Assembly: GCA_021772845.1 (NCBI GenBank)
Contig: JAJFLF010000121.1
Span: 1 to 8,406, forward strand
Direction: 5' to 3'
Length of the DNA stretch: 8,406 nt
From: Mariprofundus sp.
GTDB lineage: Bacteria > Pseudomonadota > Zetaproteobacteria > Mariprofundales > Mariprofundaceae
The notes below the pieces were generated by a model that was given only the letters and a program-made list of their open reading frames with translations, was not told the origin of the DNA and did not search any database. Numbering within the stretch: position 1 is the first letter of the stretch; the number at the start of each line of letters is the position of its first letter. The position numbers were made by a program, and so were the translations under genes. Shown here piece by piece: positions 7,237 to 8,406 of this stretch.

Positions 7237-7483
7237 GATTGGCAGCCCCTTTGTTTGCGATTTTCGAATGGTGTGCGAAAGTCAAAATAATGACGCATAG
7301 CATTTTAAAAGCAAGTATTACGAATGTCGCAGTGCTACCCATTCTAAATTAGTGTCTTCTAAGTCGCTGTAACTAATTACATTTATGGTGCTTTCTTGGT
7401 TTGCATTGCAGGTGTTTTATCTGTTCCTGGCCTGTTTATGTTTTTTATGAATAAGGAAAAAACTTTTGACGCTGACCGGCTGT

Positions 7484-7510
7484 TAAAGTTGAGCTCAACT
7501 TAGCCGATAG
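7484..7510 (+). promoter_or_regulatory. Sigma-28 (FliA) promoter of the small-protein/response-regulator operon
   Basis: TAAAGTTG, an 11-base spacer, then GCCGATAG. Compared with the FliA consensus TAAAGTTT-N11-GCCGATAA only the last base of each box differs, and the spacing is exact. It faces the 7570 gene, with a predicted transcript start near 7517 and a leader of about 50 bases. It marks the downstream operon as a late (class 3 type) flagellar unit. Confidence 0.85.
7486..7501. repeat. Perfect 16-bp palindrome overlapping the sigma-28 promoter
   Basis: AAGTTGAGCTCAACTT is identical to its own reverse complement. Its left half coincides with most of the FliA -35 box and its right half fills the spacer, stopping two bases before the -10 box. 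The -35 box accounts for the left half only; nothing in the promoter requires the mirrored half. A dimeric regulator binding here would occlude sigma-28 RNA polymerase. A further AACTT lies at 7461-7465. Function is inference. Confidence 0.6.
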
Positions 7511-7569
7511 ATCACGTATAGAAATATTATACATATTGAATTAAGCTCTACCACGATGGAGGTTCGCAC

Positions 7570-7824
7570 ATGGCTATTAGTATTCAACCCGTCGATGGTT
7601 TAATTAACCGCCTCTTGCAGCAGAATGGGAAGGCTTCAGCCGTTACAAAGCAAAACCCACCTGCGCCGATAGCCAAGCTGGATCAGGTTAGTATTTCTTC
7701 TTCGCATACCCAACAAACACTCTCAACTGAATCTCAAATTCAGTCTCAAAATAAGCCTGGGGAACGCGCTTTGGAATCACACTTGCTTAACCTCTACAAG
7801 AAGAATGATAATTATGGAGGCTAA
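7570..7824 (+). CDS. Small sigma-28-driven protein, possible FlgM-like factor
   Basis: An 84-residue, hydrophilic protein rich in Gln, Ser and Asn with no signal peptide or membrane segment. The ATG at 7570 has a strong GGAGG seven bases upstream. A predicted short helix near residues 8-18 (VDGLINRLLQQ) is followed by a Pro/Ala-rich, probably disordered stretch. Next come LDQVSISSS (37-45) and a C-terminal helix (about 66-77, ALESHLLNLYKK). The DQVSISS motif resembles the DKVSLS-type segment of the anti-sigma-28 factor FlgM, and flgM genes are often under FliA promoters. However, the usual FlgM C-terminal sigma-binding helices are not clearly recognisable, so the match is tentative. The gene ends two bases before the GTG of the response regulator, and its last codons supply that gene's GGAGG. 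It could equally be an unrelated small motility protein. Confidence 0.7.
   Translation: MAISIQPVDGLINRLLQQNGKASAVTKQNPPAPIAKLDQVSISSSHTQQTLSTESQIQSQNKPGERALESHLLNLYKKNDNYGG
7816..7820 (+). promoter_or_regulatory. Ribosome binding site fixing the GTG start of the response regulator
   Basis: GGAGG, six bases before the GTG at 7827, lies within the last two sense codons of the small upstream gene (both Gly). It supports the GTG start and suggests translational coupling. A GTG two bases earlier (7825) is out of frame with the receiver. Confidence 0.75.
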
Positions 7825-7826
7825 GT

Positions 7827-8315
7827 GTGGAGAAACCCCGGCTACTGTTGGCTGAAGATGATGAGGCTCTGGCCTCACTGTTAGAGGAATACCTATCGGA
7901 AGCAGGCTATGATCTCGTTGTTCATCATCGTGGTGATACAGCCCTACAAGCATTGCAAAAAGAACATTTTGACTTGGTGCTCAGTGATATTGTTATGCCT
8001 GGAGCTGATGGTTTGACGTTATTGCGTCACATTCATGAGCATATGTCCGATACACTTATTTTGTTGATGACAGGTTATTCTGGCATTGAAAATGCTTTGC
8101 ACGCTGTAGAGCAAGGTGCTTATGATTTTGTCAGCAAGCCATTTCAATTGCCCGAGATTCGGGTGCGTTTGGATAATGCTGCGCGATATCAGCGTCTGTT
8201 GGCGGATTATAAGCTCCTTAATGGCGAAACTGTTAAACCGGCGGAGATAGCTCCTCAGCCAGGTGGCGAGATGGTAGTCCGTGCTTATGGTCAAAATAAA
8301 GTAGGTAATCATTGA
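7827..8315 (+). CDS. Single-domain response regulator (CheY-like receiver with short tail)
   Basis: A 162-residue protein with a complete receiver domain and no output domain. Phosphorylation residues are all visible: Glu10/Asp11/Asp12, acceptor Asp54 (LVLSDIVMPG), Thr82 (LLMTGY) and Lys104 (DFVSKPF). After about residue 122 comes a tail of some 40 residues with no recognised motif. The receiver is closer in style to NtrC-type receivers (YDFVSKPF, MTGYSGIENALHAVEQGA) than to classical CheY. GTG start with a good GGAGG; the stop overlaps the next gene's ATG (TGATG). As the second gene of a sigma-28 operon, it probably acts in motility or chemotaxis signalling, for example as a phosphate sink, a motor-binding regulator or a step in a relay with the following receiver. 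The exact partner cannot be read from the window. Confidence 0.9.
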   Translation: MEKPRLLLAEDDEALASLLEEYLSEAGYDLVVHHRGDTALQALQKEHFDLVLSDIVMPGADGLTLLRHIHEHMSDTLILLMTGYSGIENALHAVEQGAYDFVSKPFQLPEIRVRLDNAARYQRLLADYKLLNGETVKPAEIAPQPGGEMVVRAYGQNKVGNH

Positions 8316-8406
8316 TGTTAAAGCTTCTCATTATTGAAGATCAGCCAGCTGTGCGTGAAGTTGTTGCCGAAATCATCGGTGGTTTAGGCATGGATGTTGA
8401 GATATC
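8315..8406 (+). CDS. Second response regulator receiver, N-terminal 30 residues (cut by window edge)
   Basis: The frame starts at ATG 8315, sharing one base with the preceding stop, and remains open to the right edge. It encodes MLKLLIIEDQPAVREVV and onward, the first beta-strand and helix of a receiver domain with the acidic pair Glu8/Asp9. The output domain, if any, is outside the window; DNA-binding (LuxR/NarL or OmpR type) or CheY-like are all possible. The overlap indicates co-expression with the upstream receiver. Confidence 0.8.
   Translation, partial: MLKLLIIEDQPAVREVVAEIIGGLGMDVEI

Larger units (their letters stand above)
7237..7569. other. 333-bp divergent intergenic region
   Basis: This AT-rich stretch separates the leftward activator gene from the rightward small-protein operon. 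The right part holds a sigma-28 promoter and an overlapping palindrome (listed separately). The left part should hold the activator's promoter, but I see only a weak sigma-70-like pair on the minus strand (TTGCTT at 7314-7309 and CATTAT at 7292-7287, 16-base spacing). No convincing gene, RNA gene or terminator is visible. Confidence 0.6.

Noticed and set aside
7240..7255. Plus-strand TGGCAG...TTGT sigma-54-like site
   Set aside because: The -12 box has T in place of the invariant C, it lies over 300 bases from the next plus-strand gene, and it overlaps the ribosome binding site of the divergent gene.
7287..7314. Sigma-70 promoter for the NtrC-type regulator (TTGCTT, 16 bases, CATTAT)
   Set aside because: Only about half the consensus positions match; mentioned in the region entry but not listed as a feature.
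1..8406. CRISPR arrays, tRNA/rRNA genes, insertion sequences
   Set aside because: No spaced direct repeats, cloverleaf-like sequences, transposase genes or terminal inverted repeats were seen.

Overview
The window is a flagellar gene cluster from a Gram-negative bacterium, most likely a proteobacterium with a polar-flagellum-type hierarchy. It carries rod and MS-ring genes, two sigma-54 enhancer-binding regulators and a clear sigma-28 (FliA) promoter. The gene order (regulator, then flgB-flgC-fliE-fliF) and the moderate GC content by eye fit several proteobacterial classes. A Zetaproteobacterium is one possibility, but the sequence alone cannot settle the taxon.

Layout, left to right. Positions 1-2239 (minus strand) hold flgB, flgC, fliE and the first 330 codons of fliF, which runs off the left edge; they form one tight operon transcribed leftwards. 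Positions 2334-3689 (minus) encode a sigma-54 activator of the FlrC/FlbD type whose receiver domain has lost its phosphorylation residues. Positions 3686-5671 (minus) encode a large exported TPR protein whose stop overlaps the regulator's start. Positions 5848-7236 (minus) encode a second NtrC-type activator with an intact receiver. Positions 7237-7569 are a 333-bp divergent intergenic region. Positions 7570-8406 (plus) hold a sigma-28-driven operon: an 84-residue protein (possible FlgM-like factor), a single-domain response regulator, and the start of a second response regulator cut by the right edge.

How the parts may work together (inference). The intact activator, phosphorylated by a kinase not encoded here, may switch on the TPR-regulator pair from a weak sigma-54-like site at 5774-5790. 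The degenerate-receiver activator would then drive flgBC-fliEF from a consensus -24/-12 promoter lying inside its own last codons (2340-2355). The flgB leader can fold into a hairpin that places the Shine-Dalgarno core in a bulge, suggesting translational control. Once FliA is active, the 7484-7510 promoter would express the small protein and response regulators; a perfect 16-bp palindrome overlaps that promoter. The best candidates for something undescribed are the flgB leader hairpin, the periplasmic TPR protein coupled to a degenerate-receiver activator, and the palindrome-covered sigma-28 promoter.
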